From Cryptomeria japonica (lineage: Eukaryota; Streptophyta; Pinopsida; Cupressales; Cupressaceae): a DNA stretch of 64,000 bases. Both the position numbers and the translations under genes were made by a program. Of the stretch, positions 25,133 to 36,660 are shown piece after piece. The stretch's first letter is position 1; each line of letters begins with the position of its first letter. A model generated the notes under the pieces. That model worked only from the letters and a program-made list of their open reading frames with translations. It did not search any database and was not told where the DNA came from. Location of the stretch: positions 232,428,396-232,492,395 of the forward strand of contig NC_081406.1 of the NCBI RefSeq assembly GCF_030272615.1. Reading direction: 5' to 3'.

Positions 25133-25562
25133 GAGAAGAAGGGCTCTACATCAATCTGGTATGCTTTCTTTATGAAAAATTTATAAGACTAGATTGATAA
25201 GTGTGGACTACTCCGGTTAGGGGGAGCAGTCTTGTCAGTGTATTGAAATACATCTTTGGCATTGCTGTCAAAGGGAGAGATTATTATAGTGTTTGAAAAT
25301 TGTTGAGTAGTGGGAAGAATGTGTGCAATAGTGTTGAGTAGCGGGTTGCTGAAGGTGCAATAGTGTTGAGATGAGGGTTGCTAGAAGTGGTTAGAGTGGT
25401 GTGTTGGGAACAAAGTATTGCCAGTGTTAGGGGGAGATACTAATTATTCAGAGCAGAAGTAATGACCGATACAAAAATAAAGAAAGAAATGAAGAAATTA
25501 CGTGTAGGAGTAACTGATAAGACATATTCTGAAGTGTTGCCATCAATGCTAAAGGGGGGGTT
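25133..25562 (+). other. Copia 3' untranslated region with polypurine tract
   Basis: Non-coding, with GTTAGGGGGAG-like phrases at 25213 and 25427 and the polypurine tract AAAGGGGGGG at 25551-25560 just before the 3' LTR. The tract primes plus-strand DNA synthesis. Confidence 0.75.
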
Positions 25563-27095
25563 TATTAGCATTATTAATATTGACAAAACCTATTAATCCA
25601 ATGAACCAGTATATTAGCTGAGATTTGTCATTGATGACTAACACTAACTAGTGGAGTGGTGTATCTCAGTAGAAAAGGTGATGGCTTGCAAACAACATGG
25701 AAGCAACATCAGAGATAGATGATCAAGGTTCAATCAGTTCAAGGGAAGGCAAAATAAGCCAACCAGTCTGTCATTCAAGAAGATCGGTGTTAAGGTCAAA
25801 TCTTCAAGTTGGCTATTCTGATGATGATGTAGTCATAGAAGGTGACTTAGGCAAGAAGGCTTGAGGTCCTATGCAAATCGGAACCTCATTAGCAAACATG
25901 AAAAGAGGTTTGATGGAAGTACTGCAAACTGGTAGCAAAGGATGAACCAGTAGTGAAGAGTGCAGTGGTATACTGGTAGGCCAGTGAAGAAGAAGGAAGA
26001 TAGGTGGTCCTTAAATCTAGGAGCGGTTATCAGTTACAAAGTTGCGATGGCAAAATGTGAGTTGGTTAGTTTGTGATAACACTAAACTAAAGGTTAGTGA
26101 AGTCAACTTCAGTCATCATGCAGTTAAGCCATGATTTCTTGTGGATTTTCTTGTTCGCATTTAAAAGATTGAACTCGACCCAGAAGTTGCTATTTTTGGG
26201 GGATGCAGTGGCAAATTGGGATGAATAGTTGGTGGAATTGTTGCAAGGTGTGCAGAGAAAGAGCGAGAATATTTTAATTTGAAATCTACCAAGATTCATG
26301 ATTGCATTGATTAAGGAAACACCTGAAGGTGATGATAGAGGGAGTATAAAGTGTTTTGAGTTCATTCAAAATATTTTTGATCGAAAAATTTACAAAGTGT
26401 AAATCTCGTGAGAGGTGATCCAACGTGCAAAGTGAAGAGTGAGGAAGTGCTAAGTAATTTAGCAGAGCAGAGTGTGTGTGAAGTAGACTGACAGAGTGTA
26501 GCGCTGAGGGTATGAGCAGAGAACCGGTGTAGTGCAGAGCAGACACAACCAGTGTAGATAGAGTATGAGATTCATTGTGATCTAATCAAGCTATCAGTAT
26601 CTATTCCAGCAGATCAACTTCTTGTTGCTTTCTAACCATTGCAACTCAAAATCCCTTAACCGGGTGGACTCTAATAGGTCATGTTGTTTAAATCCCTTAA
26701 TCTAGTGTCATCTTGATTGATGATTTAAGTCCTTTAATCAAGCTACCTTTAACAGGGTAAAGGCTTTAAAAGGCCTAGATTCAAATCCTTTAACCGGGTG
26801 GCACTTAACAGTGTCTCTATAAATCTCCTAATAGGGATGGCTCCTTATAGGGCATGCTCCAGAAGAGTACAAATTTTGTGAGCATAAACTCACACCATGG
26901 TTTTCTCCCATTTGGGTTCCCATGAGTTAATTCTTGGTGTTATTGAGTATCTTTTCATGCATGCATGTTCTCCTGTAATAACTATTTGTGTTGATAAATG
27001 CTAAGTTAATGCAGACTTGAGTAAAAGGGTTTTAATTCTATAAAACCAATAGGTGATTGATTCCCCCACCTCTCAGTCACTGGTGGGGACGCACA
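25563..27095 (+). repeat. 3' LTR of Copia element
   Basis: 1533 bp, the same length as the 5' LTR, ending GGGGACGCACA. It starts TATTAGC where the 5' LTR has TGTTGGC. It is followed by AGGAT, matching the duplication on the left. Confidence 0.92.
26286..26546 (-). other. Antisense 86-codon open frame in 3' LTR
   Basis: Counterpart of 20152-20412, starting MSALHYTGSL and ending NQCNHESW. The two proteins differ at many positions but neither has a stop or frame change. Function unknown, possibly none. Confidence 0.3.
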
Positions 27096-27100
27096 AGGAT

Positions 27101-27420
27101 GAGCATGAAATTTGGCGATATATTTGCCAAGTATATTTGATTAAGCTTCAAAAGCCTTTTCAACATATATTCATATTTTGCTCCAGAGTCATTGTATTCT
27201 TGATATGACATCTCTGTGAGGCATTTTAAAACAGTTAACACCATGCATATAGTCTAGTACAACAAAGCTATCGATCCTCCATACCTTGATAGGTTTCCAC
27301 ATCTTGGCCCACGACTCCCTTTGTTGACCGAGGAATGAAAGATGTTGTGGCATTGCACCTACAAATTGCATTTTCTTTGAAATTTCTAAAGCTTCCGCAA
27401 CCAATACTCTGCGCATTTCC
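27101..27420 (-). pseudogene. PPR protein pseudogene, upstream fragment
   Basis: Minus-strand frame with ALEISKKMQFVGAMPQHLSF and, further on, NCFKMPHRDVIS. These match the PPR phrases ALEIF.QMQ.AGV.P...TF and LFDKMP.RDVISW. The frame runs straight to the Copia border (…NISPNFMLI). Its continuation is at 19428 and leftward, so the Copia insertion split one gene copy that was probably already dead or has decayed since. PPR proteins process organelle RNA. Confidence 0.55.
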
Positions 27421-28457
27421 TACACTCATGGCGTCCATGAAACAATAAGAGCAAAACCCGAATGCATACCTTCACACCGAAGACCCACACACTGGGATGA
27501 AAAAAATTCAATGCCAACGCGGGGGTGCGGGATTACCCCGCTACCTCGCAATACTTTTATCTTTGATTTGATTTTCATACGGGGACGCAGATTCACCAAT
27601 GAATTTATTTTTACCTTATTTGTTGAATAAATATTCCACTCATGCTCATAAAGTTATATTAAAGCAATATTTTATCATCATACCCTTTACATGAATTCAT
27701 AATGGGCCCCACCATTAATGCAATTGAATTCTGAAACCACATTTGAACACAACTAGGGTGAAACATGAAGCAAGTTGTTTTAAAAAAAATTCATGTTTGA
27801 CATTTCTATTATTCATTGTTTAAATCATAAGATGATTTAATAAAATATTTTCAAAACAATCTTAATCAATCCTTATATTGTGAGAATGTAAGCCGGCTCC
27901 ACTTGTGGGTTCGACTATTTTTTTTTCTTTTTGAGCCACTAGACCTAAAACCACATCATATTGGAGTTTGAACCATACCAATGTGCTTTTGATACCAAAA
28001 GTTCAACTGGCTCATCTCCTCTTTTTGTCCTCTGTCACTTCTTCACAATGATCAAAACAGTCCAAGTAACCTCAAAAACTCCCCTTAAAAACTGACCAAA
28101 ATACATCATAAGACTCTGAAAATTGGCAAACATGTAGATTTATATGCGGAGGATCATCCTGCAAAACAAATTCTCTTGACGCTTCATGGAGTGCAATATT
28201 TTTATCGCCAAAGATGACAACTTAGCTATTTCTGCATTAAAACCTGTCAAAACCTCTTCAAACCTTGTTTCAAATCCATTTTGAAAAAATAGCTAATGAC
28301 ATCATGAGGGTATGGAAACCTGCATACAAGCTCATTTAGATGTGTGGAATCATAGAAACTAATTGGTTTGATAAAAAAATCACCTCGGAGTGAGATATAA
28401 ATGCTCAAAGTGAGCTCTCCTGAAACACTTTGCACTGAGCAATCTGCAAAACATAAC
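27421..28457. other. Intergenic DNA, no gene seen
   Basis: No coding region recognised. A GC-rich hairpin-like phrase (GCGGGGGTGCGGGATTACCC) lies at about 27520. Otherwise AT-rich, probably old repeat flanking the next retroelement. Confidence 0.45.
28453..28457. repeat. Target-site duplication ATAAC (left)
   Basis: ATAAC precedes the LTR at 28458 and recurs at 50028-50032 directly after the matching LTR that ends at 50027. This ties the two LTRs into one insertion 21.6 kb long. Confidence 0.85.
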
Positions 28458-28966
28458 TATTAGAACATAATGTTATTAGGGATCACATCCTTATAATATT
28501 TATATATAATGTTCTAATATAAGGTTATAAAACCTTATATATTATATTCTTTATAAGCATATCCCATTTGAAATAATTATAATCTAATAATGATTAGATT
28601 ATTAATTATTAATGAGTGGGGGTTATTGAAAAGGTGTGACTAGTGAAGCCACCCTTCCTCCTATATTTAAGGAGGTTCTCTCTCATTTGATAGGTATGTG
28701 AATTTGGAGCTTTTATGTTGAGTTGTATCACTATGCACAAGAGGTATTATTGGCCATGTGGAAGTATTGGAGGAGTATCCCCAGGTTCATGTCTATTTTA
28801 TGATAGACAATATTTGTAAGTGTTTTAATTAAATGATGCTTTATGGGGTTTTTTACCTGAAAGGTTTTTCCCCATGTATATCTTGTGTAATGTGTACATT
28901 TATGCATGTATGATTCTTATTTTATTGTTTATAATGATTAGTATCCTAAGATCCTAATTTCTAACA
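28458..28966 (+). repeat. 5' LTR of outer element
   Basis: 509 bp, from TATTAGAACATAATG to CCTAATTTCTAACA. The first dinucleotide is TA instead of TG. About 20 differences from the 3' copy were counted by eye, roughly 4 percent. Confidence 0.9.
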
Positions 28967-28979
28967 TGGTATCAGTGCC
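28967..28979 (+). promoter_or_regulatory. Primer-binding site of outer element
   Basis: TGGTATCAGTGCC directly follows the LTR end. It matches the complement of the initiator methionine tRNA 3' end except for one or two bases near its end. Confidence 0.8.
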
Positions 28980-30496
28980 TTTTAGGCTATGCTAATCATT
29001 TTTACAGGATATACTAGAAGACATGTTGAACTTGAAGGGAAACCTCTTTATGCTCTTGCAAAATACAATTTGTGCAATATATTTGGTGATATCTTTTAAA
29101 ATTTCCATATTTTTTTTCTAAAATATTCAAATAGCATAGGATTTTGATTTGCAACTATTTGATTATTAGGTGATAAATATAGATTATATGCTGATATCAA
29201 TAGATCATTGTCCCAATTTAAATAGATCATTGAACATTTACATGCCTTGATCCTTATATGACAATTTTTTTTCCATATAAAACTAGCCTTTAGATGTACA
29301 AAAATAAATATAATTTTATAACCATAAAAAACAAAACCTATTTCATAATAACGTATAAAAACATCCACGAGACTTAACTTAAAAGAAAACATATATGAAA
29401 ATATTAATATCATTATTATCATTCAATAATTACAATTTTCATTTCCTTAAAATATCAACCTCTATTCACTATGGGTCCTTTTTTTGTGATATTGCTATGC
29501 TTTGTGGCTTCATCTATGATTACCCTCTAATAGTTGTCTACAATGTGAAGATCCCAAGACCCCACACTTAACAAAAGGTCTTATGTACTTATAAAAGTCG
29601 AAGAAGGTAAAGTATCTTAAATTCACGACCTTGTTCATTTGCTTTCATTAGTTTTTAATCTTTAGCTATTAATGAGTGGAGTGTCGACAATCTTCTCCAA
29701 CCGACATCTCTCTTTTCCTAATTTGCACGAATATTTAAAGTAAACTTGTTATCTCTAGGGAATGTTATATGATATATTCAATCATTCTTTTATGAAAAGA
29801 TCTTTGTGCTCAATGTGCAACTTCCTTTGTAAGGCCATTGGCAGTGTGCTTGAAATATTCCCAAAATGCAATAAATGTGTTATCGTAGTTGGAATGTTGT
29901 TTTCTAATACTATCATGCATGCCCAACTCAACGTTCCATTGTTTAGGAATGGATATAAATTCAATATGGGTTGAAGCTCATTCTTTTAGCAAAAAGCTGA
30001 GTATTTTATGAACATCACGAGTCCTTTGAGAGCCATAATAAAAACATGAGAACACAATTTTAGGTTATAATAAGGAACTTGAGAAGATACTTAGTGACTA
30101 AGAACATGTGGATGAACAATATTTTTTCTGCTCTTAATCGATGACCAACTTCAAATTCTTCTAATCTTGAAAGAGTTAAGAGTATCTCCATAGTTGCATT
30201 CTCAACAAACCTATATTTACATCTCTAAAAATTTGAATAAGCTTTCACAAATTTTAAACATAACTCATATACCCACTATCTTTGACACAATATAATAGAG
30301 CAAGTTGTCTTCTAATTGAAAAGCGCATTTTGTCACTAGCTTGACAATGTTTTAATATGAATAAATTTTTTATGCCTTGGAAGGGAATTTTGCAGCTTGG
30401 GTGTTGCTCACCCATTCTAGAGTCAACATTTGTTCATCAAAAACTATTAGCCATTATGTCAAATATCGCCTTCATCCATTACCCAAATATTAAATA
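28980..30496. other. Outer element internal sequence, left part
   Basis: No recognisable gag or pol on either strand. Short open frames (for example minus 29096-29422 and plus 29762-29974) have no family resemblance I can support. Confidence 0.5.
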
Positions 30497-30501
30497 GTTA
30501 G
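30497..30501. repeat. Target-site duplication GTTAG (left)
   Basis: GTTAG precedes TGTAGACACC at 30502 and recurs at 46898-46902 after the 3' LTR. It marks the Tat insertion into the outer element. Confidence 0.85.
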
Positions 30502-31286
30502 TGTAGACACCTAAAATTGTCGTGTCTAATTAAATAAATATTTTTATTTATTTAATTATTTTAGCCTAATTCTTCTATTAATTAAATAAATATTTATTTA
30601 TTTAATTAATTCATTTATCCTCTTCTAGCCTTATTTCTCATTTAAATAAATACATTTATTTATTTAAATTATCCTTTTCCTAAATTAAATAAATATCTTA
30701 TTTATTTAATTGATCTCACTTCTTCTATTAATTAAATAAATCTTTATTTATTTAATTAATTCATTAACCTTTTCTACCCATGACACATGTCATTCATCTC
30801 TTAATTCATACACTACCTACCCCTTTCAGTATTTTATTATTTCTTTTACCTACCCTCTAATCATAGCCAACCTCCTTTTACACCTCTCAATCTTATCCCT
30901 CCATTTCATATAGTGTCTTCTATATAAGGAGATACTTCCTTCATTATCAAACCCTGGCTAATCAATTTTATGCACTTGACTACACTACGCTTTTGAGCAT
31001 ATGCGATCCTACTTGCAACCACATTCCATTCTTTGTTGAGCTCTTGTGCACATAAAATCTGAGAGCAAATATATCAAGCAAGATCAATGGAGATAGGAAG
31101 AATGGAGATCCAAACCCTATTGGACATGTGATGGTATAATCTTTGTGATTTCATTTGATTTGCATTGTCTTAGGTAATCTTCATATGTTATGGTGGATCT
31201 TTGTTGTTGTTAGGCTAGGGTTTTGTGGTTGAATTCATTTAGCCTTTCAATATCATCATTGTTGTTATCCATTTTCACCATAAACA
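30502..31286 (+). repeat. 5' LTR of Tat element
   Basis: 785 bp, TGTAGACACC to CCATAAACA. Its first 270 bp holds five AT-only near-palindromes of about 30 bp (30526-30560, 30578-30612, 30638-30672, 30683-30714, 30726-30764), each of the type TTAAATAAAT...ATTTATTTAA. Confidence 0.92.
30921..30927 (+). promoter_or_regulatory. TATA box of Tat LTR promoter
   Basis: TATATAA in the context CTTCTATATAAGGAGATAC, conserved in the 3' LTR at 46533-46539. Genomic RNA would start about 30 bp downstream, near 30955. Confidence 0.65.
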
Positions 31287-31309
31287 TTTTGGCACGCCCG
31301 GTGGGACCC
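31287..31309 (+). promoter_or_regulatory. Primer-binding site of Tat element
   Basis: TTGGCACGCCCGGTGGGA begins just after the LTR end CATAAACA. Its position and its TTGGC start fit a Gypsy primer site; I cannot name the tRNA with confidence. Confidence 0.6.
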
Positions 31310-31399
31310 TTGTCCCTTTTTGCATTTAACATCCTTGTTGTAGATTTTGTGTTTCGAAGTTGCAGATCTGACATTTTCGATAGCATTTTGATATTTTTG

Positions 31400-31660
31400 C
31401 ATCTGCGTACTTTCGGATCGCGTTTTTGATTTTCTAGTGCATCTGCGACATCTGGAATCGCGTCTATGTTGTCGACAGTATTTTATTTTGATGATTTCAG
31501 AAACCGCGTTTGTGTTCCTCAGTCGCGTCTGAGATGTTTTTAGACGTGTCTATGTCCAGAAGTCGTGTCTGGGTTATGGAGCCGCGTCTGTGTCTCATAG
31601 AACCGCGTCTGCGTCACGAAGTCGCGTCTGTGTCGAAGGTAATCGCATCTGTGCGCATCG
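31400..31660 (+). repeat. Leader repeat cluster 1, CGCGTCTGTG motif
   Basis: About ten degenerate copies of a 10-14 bp motif (AGTCGCGTCTGTGT, AACCGCGTCTGCGT, AATCGCGTCTATGT) lie at irregular 20-35 bp spacing in the untranslated leader of the sense unit. C to T variants at the CG sites are common. Confidence 0.8.
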
Positions 31661-32870
31661 GTTTCAATTTTTTTTGGGTTTATTGATTTGGTTTTGGGTT
31701 TTGCATTTAAGGTTTCAGATCCGGTTTATTTTGAGCTAACATTTTCAGATCTAGCTAACGAAATTGGTGCATCTTGTCTTGAAAGCAAAATAGTTTGATT
31801 GAAGGCCCCTATTTTCACAAAGTCTTTTGGATTTAAAATTTACCTAACTTGTGTGCTTGCAGGAAGGGGTGATTATTTCAAACAATCCAAACTACTAACA
31901 ACTCTTTGTTGCAGGTCCTTGGCAAGGGTTTTTAGATTTTTATTGTGTGCTTTGTTTTCATAGACTAGCAAACACTTCAATTGGTGCACTAAAATTGAAT
32001 CATTGTCTTTTGTGTCTTGAGCAATAGGCTCTTTTTGTTTAATCTTTAGAGGGCCTGTCTTCCCGTGTGGTCATTAGGACTACTAGTGAGAAGAGAACGA
32101 CCCAAGTGGTAGCAAAAGAAAATCCATCTTCTTCCAAACCACTATAAATAACTGTATTCATGGTGAAAACTATGAATAACGTGTGCTGATTAGTTCATAC
32201 CGACACTATGTCTCCCCATAAACCCATTTGATCAAATTTATTTGATCATTTGTAGGGCGTAACCCCTACCGTCTGGGAGCCTTATGTATTTACAGAGCTG
32301 AAAGAGTCGCATGTATGGCCACACGAGCGGATGCCCTTACTAGCACCTTTTTGTTTTAGAAGCCAAAATCCTTCTAGTTGTTGAGGCAGGAGGTCAGACC
32401 TCTGGTAGCAACCCACACACATACGGTTCTTAGTAGAGATACAAAGTTCGCCATGGGGAGTTTTCATGGGGACTAATGCTTGGCTGACTCGAGAAGTGAG
32501 TGCCAAGGGTGGAGCTAGTGAGGTCAAGCATCTAAGTATCCGCTCTGAATAGCGTAGCCTCGGGGGTAAAACCCCATGTGGGATCAACAACTATTGTCTT
32601 GGCCAGCCATAAGAATTGTACTTGACATATTTTAAACATTCAAAACCATTCAAGACCAAACAGCAAAACATTGTGTCTTTTGTGTCTTCAAGTGTATGCA
32701 AAACATTTTTTTACATCAAACAACACACCTTGCTTGGAGTCATTTTGAGTCTAGACACTTGCAAACATTGGGTCTTCATCAACACTGTGTCCTCTTGTCA
32801 CGAAAAATAGTCAAACAGTCAGATTTGGTCACAACAAAATGACTTCACAGATTGGAAAAAATTGCACAAA
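31661..32870 (+). other. Tat leader, middle part
   Basis: Non-coding on the sense strand. The stretch 32240-32620 has little AT bias and several short complementary phrases (GGGGGTAAAACCCC at 32559). A structured RNA leader or packaging region is plausible but not shown. The 100-codon antisense frame at 32282-32590 has no family resemblance. Confidence 0.4.
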
Positions 32871-33070
32871 TTTTGCAGAAACGCGTCTGTGTCTGACATA
32901 ATAGTGTCTATGTTGTATAACCGCATCTGTGAAGGGCAAAAATGCATCTGTGTTTCCAGAATCAACAGTGCATTTTACAAAAATCTCAGAAGCACGTCTG
33001 TGTTAAACAGAACCACGTCTGTGTCAGGAAATCGCGTTTGTGAAGTATACAGGTGCGTCTGTGTTCAGAA
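32871..33070 (+). repeat. Leader repeat cluster 2, CGCGTCTGTG motif
   Basis: About eight more copies of the leader motif (ACGCGTCTGTGTC, AACCACGTCTGTGT, GGTGCGTCTGTGTT) near the 3' end of the leader, about 0.6 kb before gag. Confidence 0.8.
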
Positions 33071-33628
33071 TTGACAAAAAAAAAAAAAACTGTTACAGTC
33101 CAACAAACAAACATAGTTAGTTTTGGAATTCTTGAGCTTCCTAGGTCATTTCTCCAGGGTTCATTTAGCATTCAACTTGTCTTTGGGTCTCACAAAGTCC
33201 ATCATTGCTTTACATCTCACATTACATTCACATTTGTCTAAACTTGAGTCAAAAGTTCACTTGCTTGTTCTCATCATACTTTGTCAACACACTACATACA
33301 ACAACACTTTGCTAAGTGGTCCCTCATCAAGGTCTATCACCTTTGGGTCTCTTTTGGTCTTACTTAGAGTCAAGGTCAACTTACCTCATCAAGAGAAACT
33401 ATCCTCTCTTTGGAAGTCACACCTACTCTACTACATACATACTTGGTCTTACACTTTGGACATTGCAAGTACACCTCAGATTCATTTACATTCCATCCAA
33501 CTCTTGGTCTTCCATACTTTTTCCATTTTCATCTAGTCTCACACATCTTGGTCAATACCTAGTTCATAGTTGAAACCCGTCTTCAAAAATCTAGGAGAGA
33601 AACTAAAGAGGCTCAAGAGTCCACAAAC

Positions 33629-35160
33629 ATGAGTGTCTATGAGTATGACAATGATGTCTTTTTCAATACTGATCGTAACACATTACCTAACATGGATGCC
33701 TATAGAAACATTCCAAATGTTGAGAACATGGACACTACAAACAACAATGATACACACAATGACAATATGGACAACTTTTCTGTACATTCAGCAGAAGTGG
33801 AAGACACCATTATGAATCCTCATTTTAATCGATTGGTTGAGGAAATAATGAGGAGAGATAGACAATACTTTCTACAAGTGATGGCACAAAGTGGAACCAA
33901 GATACCTCATGATTTTGACATGTCTCAAATAATGGAACATCGACCTTTGCAACAACCTCAATCCAACATGGATCAAAGGAGGCCTAATAGTGGAGGCAAT
34001 AGAGGACCACATCTTGTGCCTGAATCACCATCATCTTTGTTTCAAAAACCAGAGGTCCCACATACACATGGTCAAGCATATGATACTTACCTTTGCAGAC
34101 CATTATGGAAGTCTTATGCAGAGAAATATGCTTAATCACATAATAATGCTAAGGATCAACCACCAAAGCAATTGGATATTCAAAGGCATGCTCAAAATTT
34201 GGACACAAGGAAACTCCGTGTCAAATTTGGGGGCAACACATTAGAACATGACATGCCTGTAGAGTATGGTATACATGGACAAAATAGATATGGCGTTCCT
34301 CAACATGAATCTATACCAAGTGGTCCATATACATAGCATCACTATAGACCTCCTCCATATGAACATGTGTATGATCAATATCATCCATAAATGCAACATG
34401 CTCCTCCTCCAATTGGCGCCTCAAGCATAGGGTATGGTCCAAGAAGTCGATCTCCACCTAAGAGCAATTTGGAGCAACAAATCAGGGACTTACAAAAGAA
34501 AATGGAGGACATAAATACACCAAAGCCAACATACACAATGAGAGACATATGTCCTTATCCATTTGACAAGAGCATTCCAATGCCTCCATTTCCTACACAC
34601 TTTGTGACACCTAAGTTTGATAAGTATAGAGGAAAAGGGGATCCTAAGGCACACATAAGATAGTTTTTCACAGCTTGCATTGAGGTAGCAGCAGAAGAGA
34701 CATATTTGATGAGATTATTCCCCCAGAGCCTAGGCGATCAAGCTATGGAATGGTTCTCCCAACTTCCACCTGAAATTAAGTCATGGGGTGACTTAGCAGA
34801 GGCATTTATTCAACATTTCTCCTACAACATAAAGATAGACATATCAGTCACTACTTTGTGCAACACCAAGCAAAAAGAGGGAGAGTCTTTTGCATCATTT
34901 TTACAAATATGGAGAAATCTAGCCAGCAGATGCTCTTGTGAAATTCCACAAAAATAAATGGTAGAAATATTCACCCAAAATGTTAACAAAGAAATTGGTT
35001 ATGATCTAAGGAAAGCTTGTTTGTCCACCTTCAAGGACATTATTGAAAAAGGCTTAGCGACAGAAAAGGTCCTAATTGAACAAGGAGTCATTAAGATATT
35101 CAAGGAAAACAAAGATGACTTTAAAGGAAAAGACAAGCCAAGATTTGGAATAAAAACAAG
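33629..35160 (+). pseudogene. gag: Tat gag
   Basis: Starts MSVYEYDNDVFF at 33629. One frame runs to about 35150, broken by stops at 34133, 34334, 34388, 34661 and 34955. The N-terminal third is Asn/Asp-rich. The retrotransposon gag domain is clear: TPKFDKYRGKGDPKAHIR, LFPQSLGDQAMEWFSQLP and GESFASFLQIWRNLA. It would form the particle shell that packages genomic RNA. Near 35150 the frame changes once, and the downstream frame (KNTVNDGVVDANT) runs into the zinc finger and pol. The ancestor therefore probably had gag and pol as one continuous frame. Confidence 0.85.
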
Positions 35161-36123
35161 AACACAGTCAATGATGGTGTGGTGGATGCCAATACGGTGC
35201 GACCCAAATTCATTTTTTCCGGATCAAGTTCTACAAATAATCAAGTGAATACTCAAACAACTTCTAGATCATGAAGGAAGTACACTCCATTGGGAGAACC
35301 ACTTGAGTCAGTTTTCAAAAAGCTAGTGGCAAATAAGGTAATCACAGTTCCAGATTTTCCTCCATATGAACCAAAGGTTAAACCAAATTGGTGGAATGAT
35401 GACAAATATTGTGAATTTCATAAGAGCAAGGGTCATAAGACAGGAAATTGTCATCGACTGAAAAACATCATACAAGATCTCATTGATAGAGGTGACATTG
35501 AGATTGAGGGATACTCATCCAATCAAGAACATGAGATGTTTAAGGAACCATTCCCAAAGCATGAAAAGGGAAAAGCTAAAGCCACAGATGACCAAACCAA
35601 CTATACCAGAGCAACCTATAACTATGATTCAACTATCAATCACATTTCGATGGACAATTACGTTTCTACCATTATCATCAAGGACAAAAACCCTGATAAT
35701 TCTACCTGGAGACCCAAGATTGTCCTAAAAGGTGTTGGATCTTCTTCCGAACCTACCTCTGAATGTCATGTTACAACTCGTCGAGGTAAATTTACTTTGC
35801 AAGGTGCTCCAGCCAAAAATACCCCATATTCATCAACCAAGCCTGAGTATGACCTTATAGAACAATTAGGGAAAACACCCGCGCTCATCTCCATCCTTGA
35901 GCTTTTACGCATATCCCCCACACATAAAGCCATTCTTGATAAAATCTTGAGAGACACTGCTGTCCCTACTGATCTGAACGTGGACCAGTTTCAAGTCATG
36001 GTGGGATACCTTTCCATTCCACACTCTCTTACATTCACAGAAGCCGATGATGCCTCCGTGAGTCAGCCACATAATGAACCTTTACACATTGAAGCCTTCA
36101 TACAGAAACATCGAATAAAATGA
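35161..36123 (+). pseudogene. Tat gag-pol junction with CCHC-like finger
   Basis: Open from 35290 (after a TGA near 35272) to the TGA at 36121. It begins PLGEPLESVFKKLVANKVI and carries the Tat-type finger YCEFHKSKGHKTGNCHRLK (Cys at 35410 and 35449, His at 35419 and 35434), in which one position is His instead of Cys; this is normal for the lineage. The rest is a linker before the protease, with SILELLRISPTHKAILDKIL. Confidence 0.8.
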
Positions 36124-36660
36124 GTCCTGATAGATGGAGGAGCTGGTCTAAACATTTGTACATTGAGCACAATTAAACAATTGGGATATTCTGATAAAGC
36201 TATGAATTCTACAAATCAAATCACCATCAAGGCATATGATGATGAAGAGCGTTCATCCAAGGGCACAGTCACCTTACCTCTCAGAGCTGGGCCAGTTATG
36301 AAGGATGTGGTTTGTCAAGTCCTAGATCTAGATCTCACTTACAACATATTGCTAGGGCGTCCTTGGATTCATGAAATGAGGGCAGTCCCGTCTACATATC
36401 ACCAATGCATTAAGTTTCCTCACAATGGAGTGGAGCTAACAGTTAATGATGATCCCAATCCGTTCATATACTGCAATAACCTGAGATAAAAAACTGAGAC
36501 CATCATTCCCAGTAATCGCGAAGCTATTCCTTCTTCGACATACATTGATCCTGAGTCATTAAAACCTTCGACATCAAAACAAGGTGAGCTTAAAGGCAAA
36601 TTTCAGGACAAGGGCATGGGGGAATACACTTTAAATCAGACCATGTACTTATGACAAGTC
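36124..36660 (+). pseudogene. Tat aspartic protease
   Basis: VLIDGGAGLNICTLSTIKQL places the active-site Asp in DGG at 36133-36141, directly after a TGA at 36121. YNILLGRPWIHEMRAVPSTY is the conserved second half of Tat proteases (flap and ILLGRPW). Stops follow at 36487 and about 36652. It would cut the polyprotein. Confidence 0.85.

Larger units (their letters stand above)
19429..27095 (+). mobile_element. Ty1/Copia LTR retrotransposon, 7.67 kb, inactive
   Basis: Complete in structure: 5' LTR, initiator-Met-like primer site, gag, protease, integrase, reverse transcriptase, RNase H, polypurine tract, 3' LTR and flanking AGGAT duplications. Integrase precedes reverse transcriptase, which defines Copia. 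The polyprotein changes frame at least three times (between 22716 and 22838, near 23935, and between 24443 and 24650) and holds many stops, so it cannot move on its own. The lineage within plant Copia is not determined. It sits inside a PPR pseudogene. Confidence 0.93.

Noticed and set aside
29762-29974. Possible PPR-like fragment on the minus strand (phrases near GMHDSIRKQ)
   Set aside because: Only one short phrase recalls PPR proteins and the surrounding frame does not continue, unlike the pieces at 19.05-19.43 and 27.1-27.4 kb.
32282-32590. 102-codon minus-strand frame in the Tat leader
   Set aside because: No family resemblance, and it overlaps a region that more likely acts as structured leader RNA of the sense transcript.
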